From positions 54,905 to 118,904 of IMG/VR virus record IMGVR_UViG_3300023175_001502: a DNA stretch of 64,000 bases; one strand, 5' to 3'. The stretch is from a virus. This document shows positions 42,500 to 52,765 of this stretch, in pieces; position 1 is the first letter of the stretch, and each line of letters opens with the position of its first letter. The notes under the pieces were generated by a model. The model saw only the letters and a list, made by a program, of their open reading frames with translations, was not told the origin of the DNA and made no database searches. A program made the translations under genes and the position numbers.

Positions 42500-45400
42500 T
42501 ATACTCGTCCTACTACTACTTCAACAATACCTTTGTCATCAGTATCTTTAGTTGTTACAGCCTTACCAATTACACTACCAACTCCTGGTGTGTTATTAAC
42601 AATAGCGTAACCAGGAATTGCACTAGTTACAAGCATGTCACCTTTTTTAACAGTGCCTATAACTTTACATGGTACTCTTCCTTGTAATGCAATGCAGGTT
42701 GCAATGCCTGGACATTCTTGGTTCATTACGAACGCTGGATTTTCACTTACTACGCCAGCAACTCTTGTGTCGCCTTTAGTATTAGTAAGTGTAATTTCTG
42801 CTTCGCCACCAAACACAACCACAGTTCCTACTTCATACTCTGCATCTGCTGAATACATCTCAGCCAAGTCAGCATATGTTGACTGTAATTTAGATCCTGA
42901 AGTCAGTGACCAGTCACCAGTTATAGTACCTGTTGTTGTATTTGCACCTGTGGTTAAACTTCTTGTAAACACATTTGCCCAATAATCTGTAGAATCTCCT
43001 AAGTTACGTGATGTACCGCTTGGTATAAAATTAGAGTCAACTTTTGCCGACACAGTCAACGTGTCACTGGCTATAGCATTGCCTATGTCTACATCACCTT
43101 TAAGAGTTGATGTACCTTCAACTGTAAGATTATCGTCAACTATAACTGTACCGCCAGTACTGTCTAGTGTAAGATCACCATCCGAAGTATCAATTTCACC
43201 ATCAGCGGTTACACCTACTTGGATATTACCAAATGTACCACCACTAGAAGTAATATCTCCATCTACATTTACAGCTTTAACATAAATTGTTTTGTAACGA
43301 TAGTTAGCGTTACCGATATCAACAGTGTTGTCATCTTCAGGCCAAATAGCAAGAGTATCTACTGTTCCGTCACTGTCGCTATCTAGCATACCAAACGAAG
43401 CAACAGTTTTCTGTACTGTTCCGTTAGTTGCAATAATACCAACATTACCTACATCAACTTTCCCGCTGTATGAACCTAGAGCAATACCTGCTGATGTTGC
43501 GCCTTTTTCGTCTACTGATTCGATAAAGTTTGTGTACATCCATTTAGAAGCAACAAATCTTGATTCAGTACCTGTTATACTGTTCGCTGTATCAAATGCT
43601 GTATCAGCTGATACATGAAGTGCGCTTCTATCAAATACATCTGGATCTGAATCAGCATCAGCACCATCTGGATCTGTTAGGTTACCAACATTCAAATCAC
43701 CATATACAGTTGTGTATGCTGGGTCTGTTGCACTACCACCTGCTACAGTTATACCTACCCCTGTCTGTATTGATTTAACAGTAAGTACGCCATCACTGCC
43801 TGAACCTGATTGTGTTATGATTGTGTAGTTGTTTAATTTATAACCTTGTGCATCTATATTACCGCCAGTATCTGTAGAAACAATTTTACTTGCTTCACCT
43901 GTAGTAGTTGTTGTGGTTACAGCATATAGCTCAGCGTCTGCTGTGCTATCTGTTCTAAGCATAACTTCTTGACCAGCCTCAGCGTCTATCGCTGTGGTTG
44001 AAAAGTCACCATGTTGTATACCTTTACCGTCATTAACTACTGTCTCAAATGTCACTTCTGCAACGTTAGCTGTGTTTGCTGTTGAGTTACCTAGCACAGT
44101 TTGTGTAGCAATTTGTTCTATCTTTGTCTTAGGTATCCCGTTATCTTTAAGTTGTACATGTCCTCTTGTAACTTTAAAATTTGCACCATCAAAACTTGAC
44201 AATCCTAGTGTTGCTTGGTTGTTTGCATCTGTATCGTCTGCTAGATCTTTAACAACAATATTGCTTTGTAATCTTTTAACAGTACCGCCACCTGTTATAT
44301 TAGGATTACTTACGGTTGCTGTAAATGTAGTTCCTGCTGTGCTTGCACTAGCACCTAATGTTGTAAAGTCTGTAGTGCCTTGAAGAATAATTTCGTAATT
44401 AAATCCAACCACAACTTCTGTTGCTGGAATTGTTATTTGATCGTCTGCTGTTGTTACAAAAGTATCTGATTCTTGCATATCCAGTTTAGATTGAACTATG
44501 CCTGCACTATCATTTACGTCAGCATTTAGAATCACACCTGGATTAATTTGCATATTATAGTATGCTGTAGGATTTGACGGTGTGCTAGGAACAGCATCGT
44601 CATTATCTAATCGACGTGTGCTTAAACTGATGTCACTTACTGGCGTAGCATTTACAAAAGGCTCTTCAGATATGTTAATTATATCTTGGAATGGGCCGTT
44701 TATATATTTTGCATTTCCGCCAACAACGCCGCCGTCTGGTTTAGAGTAAATTGCTGGTGCACCACTCTTTAAACCTGCTATTGTAGTACCATTAAATCCT
44801 AAATTAAATTCTGATAGTGTAGCAATATCTGGTCCAGCATCAAAGTAAACAATATATACATCACCTAAACCGTTATCATAAACTTCGTCATCATAACCGC
44901 TTATTGTACCATAGTTTGTTGTACCGCCACTGTTTGTTAAAACTCTGCCTGCTACAAACTCTGATTTATTGTTAATGCTATTAGCATCAAGCCAAATACT
45001 GTAGTGTCCAGTTAAACCTAAAATATCACCTGCTTGTCCGCCACCAATTGATGTGTCACGCAAGTCTTTAAACTTCTTAACACCTTCAGCTCTGCTATCT
45101 ACATAGTCTTTGTTTACAGCGGTTGTGCCTGCTGTAAGTGTAAGATCAACAGGAGCAATACCTGTAATAGTATTTGAGTTTGCTTGTAAGTTACCTGTTA
45201 AAGGAACACTACCATTTTGCTGTAGAACACTTGGTCCTAATGGATTTGTTACAGCATTACCTTGTTGATCGTAACCTAAGCGTCTGTTTACATATCCTCT
45301 AACAGCACTTTCAACCGGAACAGTATCGTTAGCATTGTCACTCATTGCATTGTCTGTTGAGAATTCAGTAACAACAACACCACGTTTAAATCCAATACCG

Positions 45401-48400
45401 TCAACATCTGAAAGTGCAATACTTGCAGCAAATGTAACTGTACCAGTACCTTGGTCAACTGTAAAGAATCTACCAACACGGAAGAAACCATCTTGGTCAG
45501 TACTTACAAAGAACACTCTACCTTTGTTACGTTCTTGTATTTCATTATCTTGTACAGCTTCTCTTGCTGGGAAACCTAAAATAACATTTGGATAGTTTGT
45601 TTGGTTAAATGAACCTGTACCTATGTCTAGGAAGTCGTGTCCTGTAGCTCTACATGTACTAATTTGTATAGTAATTTTTGCTGGAGCACCGTCTTGTAAT
45701 CCTGCTCTAAGAGCAATTACACTATTAAAGCCTTGGCTAAGTGGTTGTGAAATACCCGATGCTACACCTGTAACGTTTGTGTCTCTAATTTCAACTAGTG
45801 TTGGAACAAGATTTACAGAATTTGTAGCCAGGTCAGTCATAGTTGTATAAGTTGCGCCATTGTCAATACTGATTTCTAATGCACCAGTTGTATTAAAGTT
45901 TACGCCTGACCAGTCATATAAGTCTAATACATTTTCATTGAATTGTGCTACTTTAACTTTACCGCTTGCTGAAGTATTACCAACTTGTCTAACAAGAACA
46001 GATCTTTGTGCTAGATTGTAGAAAACATCTCTTTCCCAAGAGCCATAGTCATTTAGAGTAAGTTTAACTTCTTCAATTTCTTTTAAGTCAACTACCGCAT
46101 AGGTGTTTTCTTCTGAGAAAGTTGTTTTTATGTTGTGATTACCACTTTCAACTTTTACTTCTCTATAGTTATAAACAATATGTTTTTTACCACGCCAAGA
46201 AATAACTTTGGGTAATTCATATGTTATAGTATAGTCTCTACCAGTGTCGTCTGCCGGAATAGTTTGGAATTGTGCATCTGTATCAAAGTTGTTATTTAAT
46301 TTAAATATATCTTTTAATTCTGAAAGTCGTTCAATCGCAATAGTAGTGTCGCCTTGTGTTCCGCCTAGAGTTGTTGAACTAGATGGAACTGACAATGTAG
46401 ACCCTGCTAAGTTTTTATAACTATCGTTAATTAAAAGTTGTACAAAATCATATGTTGCGTCAAAGCCTGTTAAAGATTCGTCATCTAAAAGTAATCCACC
46501 TGCACTATCGTTTACTCCAAAACTAATTGATCTATAAGTATCTAATGGATCATCGTCGAAGTTTACAGCCGTACTAGGTCTAATTGTTAAACTACCTACA
46601 CTTTCGATATCTCTAAATAAGTGTGTTTGGTTTTGCCTAATATCGACAGGTTGGTTAACTGGAATATCCTGGAATAATCCATCGTTATCGAACTGGTCAT
46701 TTGATGTACTAAAGTTAAGTTTATAAACTTGTCCATCTCGCTGAGGTGTAAAGTTAGGAATAATATTAATAGCACCACTAATTGACATACGTCTAATGCT
46801 TCCTGTTTGGATACCGTTATCAATGTTTACTGTGCTACGGTTAATTTCTGTTACTGTTACTGTTGCATCATGTGTAGGACTTACACCACCTAGTTGCGTT
46901 CCTGATATTGTAAACGTGTCACCAATCTTGTAGTGATCTCCACGTTCTGTACCAAATATATTAACTTTATAAATTCCTGATTGTCCGTTTACAGTTTGTT
47001 GAGATTTAGATATAACTATAACAGCTTCTGTAGTTTCTGTAACAGGATCGCTTTCATCATTACCTACTACTCCATTTACATTTGTTGTTCTTGCTACAGG
47101 ATTAAAAACATACTCTGTGTTGTCTAATGTATAACCGTCAACTAAAATACCATTCATTGTTTGAATGTTTGCAAGCTCATAACGTCCTATTCTATTTAAA
47201 GGTGATACAGGATCATCATCATGGTAATAATCTATTTCACCTTTATTAGTAGGAATATGTTCTAAATCGTATACGTGCATACTAAGTTGTGTTGCTACGT
47301 TAGTGTAACCAGTTGTATCTACTCCATTAAGAGCAATATCAACACCCGAGTCTACACCATTTACAAAGATACTATCGCCAGGTGTAAAACTTCCTGATGT
47401 AGTATCAAGATATAGTTTCTTGCCTACTGTTGCAAAAACTGATTCGCCGCTTGCACTTGGTGTAGAACCAGCATTAGCAATAGCATCGCCTGCCGTTACA
47501 CTTAAATTTGCTGTAAGTTCAAGAACTGTAACAGCACTAAATGTTTTTGCTGACTGTACCATGTCATTCTTAAGAACAACATTGTCTGGTACTTCGTTAG
47601 GGTCACTACCTTGTGAAACAAGTCCATATACACCATTTGCGTTAGAACCGTTTAATGATCTAATTTGTCCACCATTACCTGCATAGTATGCTGTATGACA
47701 GTAGTATGTAAACATACTAACCATTTCACTCAATCCGCCGTTAATAGTAACAAGCCCATAACCTAAGTCGTTAACTTGTGTAAAGTCGTTACCTAGCTGA
47801 GATCTGTTACCCGCTGTTTGAAGTGTTATAGCATAGCCGCCGCCTGGTATAGGTAGTTCAACTTCATCCCAACCTATGTTAATATCTGGGTTTGCGTCAC
47901 TTACTGGTCCAGAAGTTGAGTCAAGTATTAATCTTGCTGTTGGAGCAAGTAATGCACCACCGTCATTGTAATCAGTAACATCGTTTACCTGATATCTAAT
48001 ACCATTAATATAAAATGGGCAAGGTGTTTGCGGCTTTCTAATAGACAAACCGCTTCCTGGGTCTGCTGTAACTAATAGCTCAAATCCGTTAGCTTCAACA
48101 CTTGTAACTTTAACTGGAGTGTTAGCACAGAACGCATCAACTAGCATCCCGCCTCTAAATGCTTGTCTATTAAGTGATTGCGAGAAACTTGACCCTGTTT
48201 GAATATATGGTGATTTAGTAAGAATTTGTCCTTCTGGATCTAGCACACACATAAATCCGCCATGACCTTGAACAGTCATATTACGTAGGATAGTAGCATC
48301 ATTCATTAAGAAAGCATCTAGTGCTGTTGATCGTTTTGCTGGGTTCCAGTCATTGTTTGGACTTTCGTCGTTACCCCATTTAATCAATTCAACAATATCA

Positions 48401-51400
48401 TACACTAAGTTACCATTGCCAGCGACATCTGCACCACCTGTCAAGTTTGTATTGATGTATTGAGTTGGATGATCTGAACCTTTAAAAGCTGCATAAAGTA
48501 TGTTATTGTAAGCATTGTTTATAATTACATTTTGTATAACATCAGCCGCTGATATAATACTTTGGTATCTTGGGGTTGCCTCATTTGTATAATTTAACCC
48601 ATCGAAGAAAATACTACCTTGGATATGTAATGTATTAATGCTACCACCTGCTCTTAAATCAGCAGCAATAGCGTCACATAAACTTCCTATTGTTCTTCTA
48701 TATCTGTCTCTAGCCTGATCGTCCCATACAACACCTGCATATCCTGTATATCCTGGTTGTCCTTGGTTACTTTGATCTTTTGAAAAATCAAGGAATGCAA
48801 TAACTTCTGCAATTACAAATTCTTTGTTCTTTTCAATTAAAACAGCTGCATCTACATACTGTCCTGGATTTGTAATAGCAAGGTTGCCGCCATTGTCTAC
48901 GTTTTTTGGTAAATTGGGGTTGTATAGATAATGTCTACCAAAATATCCATCTGTTTCTCCTGTAAGCGGATTAATATATGCTTCACCGTCTACTGGTAAG
49001 TTAGGATCTGCTACACCTGTGACACTATCACTGTCACCTGTTAAGCCGTCAAATTCTTTATCTCTATAAAAATATGTTCCAGACCATGGTGATTGAGAAA
49101 CTTCATCTTTTGGACGAATAATAACTCGTCTAAATTCATCACCAACTAGTGATACGTTTGCAGGAACTCTAATTGGATAGTCTTCAAAATACTGTCCTGT
49201 TTCTATTCTAATAGTGATTTGTCTATTGTTAACAATGTTGCCCATTTCCAGTTTTTCACCTATTGTGAATTCTACTGGTGTAAGCAATTCTAGTTCTGCT
49301 AAATCGTCAGTAGATCCTGGATTGTTAATGTTATCATCGCCTGTAAAATATCTAATAATTTTACCAATAGCCCCAGATGTCTTACCTCTAATAACTTTAC
49401 CTACTCGTAGATCTCTGTTTTGTGGATCGCCTTGGTCAACTTTACCTTGGCTTATTCCGTTAACACTGTTACTAAAAAATAGTTCGTATCTGTTACCGGT
49501 CTGCGGAGTCTCTGCAGAGAACACACCATTCAAAACAATATCTCTTTGTATTGCCATATTACCTGATATGCCAGTTACTGAAGCTGCGTCATCGCTGTCT
49601 GGCTGGTTAGAACCAAATGTAATCAATTCTTGTGTGTAAATTGTTTGCGAAGGAGTTACAGGTGTATTTGTAATAATACTTGCTGTAATAGTCCTTGCTT
49701 GCTCTAATAAATGTGCATAAACAGTTTTTAGTAGACCATTTTGTGACCTACCATATTCGTCATTATAAAACTCTACACCAACCCTTGTAGATAGTGCTGA
49801 TGCAAGTGTACCTGCTACGTGATCTAACAGTGCTGCATCCAATGCTATGCTCAAATCAAGTTCAAGAGCTCTATCATTTACAACTCTATCTGTCCAGTTG
49901 ACTGTAGTTGTTCCAACAGTAGTTGTAGCTTTATTTTCTATTTGTTCATTTTTCCATGCTATAACTTCAGCAATAATAAAGTTTTTGTTAGCATCAACAA
50001 GTGACTTAGTGTTACCTCTACTATCAAGACCTGCACCTGTTGCATAGCCTCGTTGTGTAACTTGTGAAAGTTCTACAACAGCGGGATCGCCTTCGTTTAT
50101 TACTCGTGATGTAAATATGTCCTGCATATAAGGACCAGGTTCAAATGGTGAAGCAATTTGTATCTGCTCTGCCTTACGTGCTGCTGCGCCTATTGTTCTA
50201 TACGCATATGCTAGTGAACTACCTTCCTTACCTGGAGGAGCAACATTTTGTGCATCATTACCTACAACACTAACAAATATATTTGCACTTGATTCTGTTG
50301 ATTGGCTATCTACATATAACTTTGATACAGCCTGTAAGTCTGCAATACCATTTGGAGTTCCTGCTCCTGCTAAATCACCTGGATGGTCATGGAGTGTAAG
50401 CGGACCCTCCATAGTATCGCCTTGTCTTCTTACAATGCTATCACGTGGCATTACCTGATGGCTTAAGAAAAATCCTTCTAGGTCTTCGTTGAAGCCGCCG
50501 TCTGTAATACTCAAACCTGCCGAATCAGTTGTTGTTAATTTGTATCTTCTTCTATTTCTTTCTACAGAGTCATTTAGTAGTGCATCTTCTGGATTAGCAA
50601 AAAATCCAATATTATTTTCGTCCAAAATACCAAGATATACTACATCGCCATTTTCTAAAGGACCATAAATTAGTTGATTGTTGTCGTCCAAGTCTGTGCT
50701 AGAAACTAGGGTGTCAGTTGCTGGATCAATTCTACTCCAATTTAATCCTGTACCTGAAGTATTAAAAATGTATGCTGCACCATCAGAACCTCTTGTCAAT
50801 CCGTGTTGTGGTATAAGTGCTGTCCCAACACCAACCGCAGATGATAAACTTACTGTAAAGACTTTTGTATAACTTGATCCGTCAGCAGGCTCTGCTGGTA
50901 CGTTAATTGTTTCTCCTGGATCTTGTCTACGGATGTAGTTTTTGTCAGCAAACTTCTTGTCAATAACTATATCATCGATAGAAAAAGATGTACCATGAGT
51001 ATTGTTAAATCCAGTTACGTCATCTAGTTCAGTTCCTACATTTGCTATAGCAACGCCGGCGGCATTTAATGGACCACCTAATACTGGTTTAGCATCTGAT
51101 TGTAATGTTATACTATTTAATTTTAGAATAATTTTGCCGTTAGTAGCAACACTTACATCAATAGTGTCTACATTGGCGGGATTCTCGTCGCTGTCAGAGC
51201 CTAGTTTTCTAATTTCAATTTCTGTGCCGTCTTGTGATACTATTGGCAAGTAAGCATCAACGCCGTCACCTTTAAATGGATTTAAACTGTCTGGTGTGTC
51301 AGCAAGCAATGTAAAGGTTATTTGTCCACCTTTACCTACTACAGCATATATCTCTTGAAAGTTTTCGTTTACCTTACGAAACGATTCTCTAATACTATCA

Positions 51401-51450
51401 CCGGTTCCGTCATTACCTTCAATGCCGATGTCTACTTCTTGTCTTGCCAT
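42499..51450 (-). CDS. Giant virion/fibre protein with C-terminal chaperone-like domain
   Basis: 2983 residues. The N-terminus has 'GNDGTGDSIRESFRKVNENF', the shared attachment motif. Long beta-rich stretches follow, among them 'MTVQGHGGFMCVLDPEGQIL' and 'YYCHTAYYAGNGGQIRSLNG' as in giant proteins of marine T4-like phages. ANKNFIIAEVIAW helices recall the 1579-residue protein. The last ~130 residues (YADLAEMYSADAEYEVGTVV, GRVPCKVIGTVKKGDMLVTS) resemble the peptidase-G2/intramolecular chaperone that trimerises and self-cleaves fibres. It has no promoter of its own and follows iscA, 1 base apart. Confidence 0.85.
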   Translation of the reverse strand: MARQEVDIGIEGNDGTGDSIRESFRKVNENFQEIYAVVGKGGQITFTLLADTPDSLNPFKGDGVDAYLPIVSQDGTEIEIRKLGSDSDENPANVDTIDVSVATNGKIILKLNSITLQSDAKPVLGGPLNAAGVAIANVGTELDDVTGFNNTHGTSFSIDDIVIDKKFADKNYIRRQDPGETINVPAEPADGSSYTKVFTVSLSSAVGVGTALIPQHGLTRGSDGAAYIFNTSGTGLNWSRIDPATDTLVSSTDLDDNNQLIYGPLENGDVVYLGILDENNIGFFANPEDALLNDSVERNRRRYKLTTTDSAGLSITDGGFNEDLEGFFLSHQVMPRDSIVRRQGDTMEGPLTLHDHPGDLAGAGTPNGIADLQAVSKLYVDSQSTESSANIFVSVVGNDAQNVAPPGKEGSSLAYAYRTIGAAARKAEQIQIASPFEPGPYMQDIFTSRVINEGDPAVVELSQVTQRGYATGAGLDSRGNTKSLVDANKNFIIAEVIAWKNEQIENKATTTVGTTTVNWTDRVVNDRALELDLSIALDAALLDHVAGTLASALSTRVGVEFYNDEYGRSQNGLLKTVYAHLLEQARTITASIITNTPVTPSQTIYTQELITFGSNQPDSDDAASVTGISGNMAIQRDIVLNGVFSAETPQTGNRYELFFSNSVNGISQGKVDQGDPQNRDLRVGKVIRGKTSGAIGKIIRYFTGDDNINNPGSTDDLAELELLTPVEFTIGEKLEMGNIVNNRQITIRIETGQYFEDYPIRVPANVSLVGDEFRRVIIRPKDEVSQSPWSGTYFYRDKEFDGLTGDSDSVTGVADPNLPVDGEAYINPLTGETDGYFGRHYLYNPNLPKNVDNGGNLAITNPGQYVDAAVLIEKNKEFVIAEVIAFLDFSKDQSNQGQPGYTGYAGVVWDDQARDRYRRTIGSLCDAIAADLRAGGSINTLHIQGSIFFDGLNYTNEATPRYQSIISAADVIQNVIINNAYNNILYAAFKGSDHPTQYINTNLTGGADVAGNGNLVYDIVELIKWGNDESPNNDWNPAKRSTALDAFLMNDATILRNMTVQGHGGFMCVLDPEGQILTKSPYIQTGSSFSQSLNRQAFRGGMLVDAFCANTPVKVTSVEANGFELLVTADPGSGLSIRKPQTPCPFYINGIRYQVNDVTDYNDGGALLAPTARLILDSTSGPVSDANPDINIGWDEVELPIPGGGYAITLQTAGNRSQLGNDFTQVNDLGYGLVTINGGLSEMVSMFTYYCHTAYYAGNGGQIRSLNGSNANGVYGLVSQGSDPNEVPDNVVLKNDMVQSAKTFSAVTVLELTANLSVTAGDAIANAGSTPSASGESVFATVGKKLYLDTTSGSFTPGDSIFVNGVDSGVDIALNGVDTTGYTNVATQLSMHVYDLEHIPTNKGEIDYYHDDDPVSPLNRIGRYELANIQTMNGILVDGYTLDNTEYVFNPVARTTNVNGVVGNDESDPVTETTEAVIVISKSQQTVNGQSGIYKVNIFGTERGDHYKIGDTFTISGTQLGGVSPTHDATVTVTEINRSTVNIDNGIQTGSIRRMSISGAINIIPNFTPQRDGQVYKLNFSTSNDQFDNDGLFQDIPVNQPVDIRQNQTHLFRDIESVGSLTIRPSTAVNFDDDPLDTYRSISFGVNDSAGGLLLDDESLTGFDATYDFVQLLINDSYKNLAGSTLSVPSSSTTLGGTQGDTTIAIERLSELKDIFKLNNNFDTDAQFQTIPADDTGRDYTITYELPKVISWRGKKHIVYNYREVKVESGNHNIKTTFSEENTYAVVDLKEIEEVKLTLNDYGSWERDVFYNLAQRSVLVRQVGNTSASGKVKVAQFNENVLDLYDWSGVNFNTTGALEISIDNGATYTTMTDLATNSVNLVPTLVEIRDTNVTGVASGISQPLSQGFNSVIALRAGLQDGAPAKITIQISTCRATGHDFLDIGTGSFNQTNYPNVILGFPAREAVQDNEIQERNKGRVFFVSTDQDGFFRVGRFFTVDQGTGTVTFAASIALSDVDGIGFKRGVVVTEFSTDNAMSDNANDTVPVESAVRGYVNRRLGYDQQGNAVTNPLGPSVLQQNGSVPLTGNLQANSNTITGIAPVDLTLTAGTTAVNKDYVDSRAEGVKKFKDLRDTSIGGGQAGDILGLTGHYSIWLDANSINNKSEFVAGRVLTNSGGTTNYGTISGYDDEVYDNGLGDVYIVYFDAGPDIATLSEFNLGFNGTTIAGLKSGAPAIYSKPDGGVVGGNAKYINGPFQDIINISEEPFVNATPVSDISLSTRRLDNDDAVPSTPSNPTAYYNMQINPGVILNADVNDSAGIVQSKLDMQESDTFVTTADDQITIPATEVVVGFNYEIILQGTTDFTTLGASASTAGTTFTATVSNPNITGGGTVKRLQSNIVVKDLADDTDANNQATLGLSSFDGANFKVTRGHVQLKDNGIPKTKIEQIATQTVLGNSTANTANVAEVTFETVVNDGKGIQHGDFSTTAIDAEAGQEVMLRTDSTADAELYAVTTTTTTGEASKIVSTDTGGNIDAQGYKLNNYTIITQSGSGSDGVLTVKSIQTGVGITVAGGSATDPAYTTVYGDLNVGNLTDPDGADADSDPDVFDRSALHVSADTAFDTANSITGTESRFVASKWMYTNFIESVDEKGATSAGIALGSYSGKVDVGNVGIIATNGTVQKTVASFGMLDSDSDGTVDTLAIWPEDDNTVDIGNANYRYKTIYVKAVNVDGDITSSGGTFGNIQVGVTADGEIDTSDGDLTLDSTGGTVIVDDNLTVEGTSTLKGDVDIGNAIASDTLTVSAKVDSNFIPSGTSRNLGDSTDYWANVFTRSLTTGANTTTGTITGDWSLTSGSKLQSTYADLAEMYSADAEYEVGTVVVFGGEAEITLTNTKGDTRVAGVVSENPAFVMNQECPGIATCIALQGRVPCKVIGTVKKGDMLVTSAIPGYAIVNNTPGVGSVIGKAVTTKDTDDKGIVEVVVGRV

Positions 51451-51451
51451 T

Positions 51452-51826
51452 TTATTTTAGCTCCAAAATTTGTATATTGTCTTCTATGTTATCATTAAAA
51501 TTAACGCTTACGCCGCATCCGCAACTACTTTGAGCGTTAGGATTATTAATAACAAATTGGGTCTGGAATACATCTTTAGAATAATCTACTTCACTTCCAA
51601 ATAGATACATTAAACTAGTTGCATCTACTACTAGATTTCCATTATTTGTAGGTATTATTTCGTCATTTACACCTACGTCTTCCTTATTGACCATGCTCCA
51701 CTCGTATTCAAATCCTGCACAACCGCCTCCTTTCAGTCCTAAATGCACGGCAAAGTGTTTTGGCTCTACATTGCATAGTTCATCTATTTTTTCTTTGGCT
51801 GATTTAGTAAGATTTAATACAAACAT
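51452..51826 (-). CDS. iscA: IscA/HesB-type Fe-S carrier protein
   Basis: 124 residues from ATG 51826, set by AAGGAG 5 bases upstream and a late promoter 16 bases upstream (an upstream in-frame ATG has neither). The three family cysteines are present: Cys36 (GGGCAGF) and Cys102/Cys104 (SSCGCGVSV). IscA proteins bind and deliver [2Fe-2S]/[4Fe-4S] clusters. The gene is late and precedes the giant fibre gene in the same operon, unlike the early iscU. Confidence 0.92.
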   Translation of the reverse strand: MFVLNLTKSAKEKIDELCNVEPKHFAVHLGLKGGGCAGFEYEWSMVNKEDVGVNDEIIPTNNGNLVVDATSLMYLFGSEVDYSKDVFQTQFVINNPNAQSSCGCGVSVNFNDNIEDNIQILELK

Positions 51827-51842
51827 CTGTACTCCTTTAATA

Positions 51843-51850
51843 TATTTATC
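51843..51850 (-). promoter_or_regulatory. Late promoter octamer GATAAATA
   Basis: GATAAATA 16 bases before ATG 51826, with AAGGAG between. It should transcribe iscA and the giant fibre gene together. Confidence 0.78.
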
Positions 51851-51873
51851 GATAAGTTTTATAATCCTAATGT

Positions 51874-51881
51874 AATAAATA
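51874..51881 (+). promoter_or_regulatory. Late promoter octamer AATAAATA, leaderless type
   Basis: AATAAATA, then TAATT, then ATG 51887 on the plus strand. The predicted start site is the A of ATG. A TATAAT at 51860-51865 could alternatively be a -10 box, but its -35 is poor. Confidence 0.6.
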
Positions 51882-51886
51882 TAATT

Positions 51887-52174
51887 ATGTTCATAAAAGA
51901 ATTTGTTGTACAAACAAGACATGTGAGAACGTCAAAATTAGGTCGTACGCACCCTTACACACGTAATAAGACCTATGTATTGCTAAGATGTGATAACTGT
52001 GATAACGAGTTTGAAAGACCTAGAGGCAAGATGGATGCCAAGCGGTTAAGCAACAATTATTTTCATGTGTGTAATGATTGTGATAGCAAAAAATTTGCAC
52101 AAAAAAAGGGAGTAGAACAAAAACAGAAATGGAAATTTTCTGCTAGTTCTGATCTCCCTATTAGTAAACTTTAG
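51887..52174 (+). CDS. Small zinc-ribbon protein
   Basis: 95 residues. Two CxxC pairs (CDNC and CNDC) about 27 residues apart, with KKTYV-type basic strand before and FERPRGKMD between, form a treble-clef/zinc-ribbon as in HNH-related small proteins. The HNH catalytic His is not obvious. I recall close relatives in T4-like cyanophages. Plus-strand, divergent from iscA, ending 4 bases inside the next minus gene. Confidence 0.72.
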   Translation: MFIKEFVVQTRHVRTSKLGRTHPYTRNKTYVLLRCDNCDNEFERPRGKMDAKRLSNNYFHVCNDCDSKKFAQKKGVEQKQKWKFSASSDLPISKL

Positions 52175-52422
52175 TCTACGTAACTTGCATTAACATAGCA
52201 ACAACTAGGACCGTCTTCGTGATCTAATCCTTCTTTTGCATGTTCAAATACAGTTTGGCACCAGTCATCTCTATCATAAGTGCTTACAACATCAACTATT
52301 GAGATAGTTTGTCCTGTTTCTACTTTAGTAATAGTAACATTATACAGTTCTTTAGTAACACCTTCAGATACTTCTCTTGTATTTTCAGATGTTTCAACAG
52401 TCAATATATACTCTCTAGACAT
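52171..52422 (-). CDS. Hypothetical acidic protein
   Basis: 83 residues, acidic, beta-rich first half (MSREYILTVETS...ITKVETGQT) and a helical second half with YDRDDWCQTVFEHAKEG and a CC pair. No family known to me. Convergent with the zinc-ribbon gene and separated from the upstream gene by 3 bases. Confidence 0.6.
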   Translation of the reverse strand: MSREYILTVETSENTREVSEGVTKELYNVTITKVETGQTISIVDVVSTYDRDDWCQTVFEHAKEGLDHEDGPSCCYVNASYVD

Positions 52423-52425
52423 TTA

Positions 52426-52590
52426 TTAATCTTCTTTTTTGTAGATAGTCCATGCACCGTATGCAATAGCACCGTATGCAACTAAACTAGCAATTGGTTT
52501 GAAGATAAGAAATGCTACACCTGCACCAATAAGTACAGCGCCATCAAGCGAAGTTCTTTCGCCTAGTCTGTCTATAATCCATTTTTTCAT
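52426..52590 (-). CDS. Small membrane protein (54 residues)
   Basis: 54 residues: a basic N-terminus (MKKWIIDRLGERTS), then one long or two short hydrophobic segments (AVLIGAGVAFLIFKPIASLV, AYGAIAYGAWTIY) and a KKED end. ATG overlaps the preceding stop (TAATG). Similar small proteins occur in marine T4-like phages. Possibly a holin-type or membrane-modifying protein. Confidence 0.6.
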   Translation of the reverse strand: MKKWIIDRLGERTSLDGAVLIGAGVAFLIFKPIASLVAYGAIAYGAWTIYKKED

Positions 52591-52745
52591 TAGAACTTAT
52601 ATCCTCCTGGTCTAGTATTTTCAGTTGTTTTCATCGACCTTTTTTCTTCAGGTAGTTTTTGCTCGGGCTTTAGTTTAATAGGTTGAAAAGGTTTCTTATC
52701 TATTCTAAGTCCGTCAATCTTTTTTAGTTTTAAACTTTCTACCAT
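52590..52745 (-). CDS. Small Lys/Pro-rich protein
   Basis: 51 residues from ATG 52745, which has AGGAG 8 bases upstream and a late promoter 20 bases upstream; the frame also opens at 52784, beyond the promoter. Basic and probably disordered (LKKIDGLRIDKKPFQPIKLK, ending RPGGYKF). Function unknown. Confidence 0.6.
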   Translation of the reverse strand: MVESLKLKKIDGLRIDKKPFQPIKLKPEQKLPEEKRSMKTTENTRPGGYKF

Positions 52746-52765
52746 AATTAGTCTCCTATATAGAG

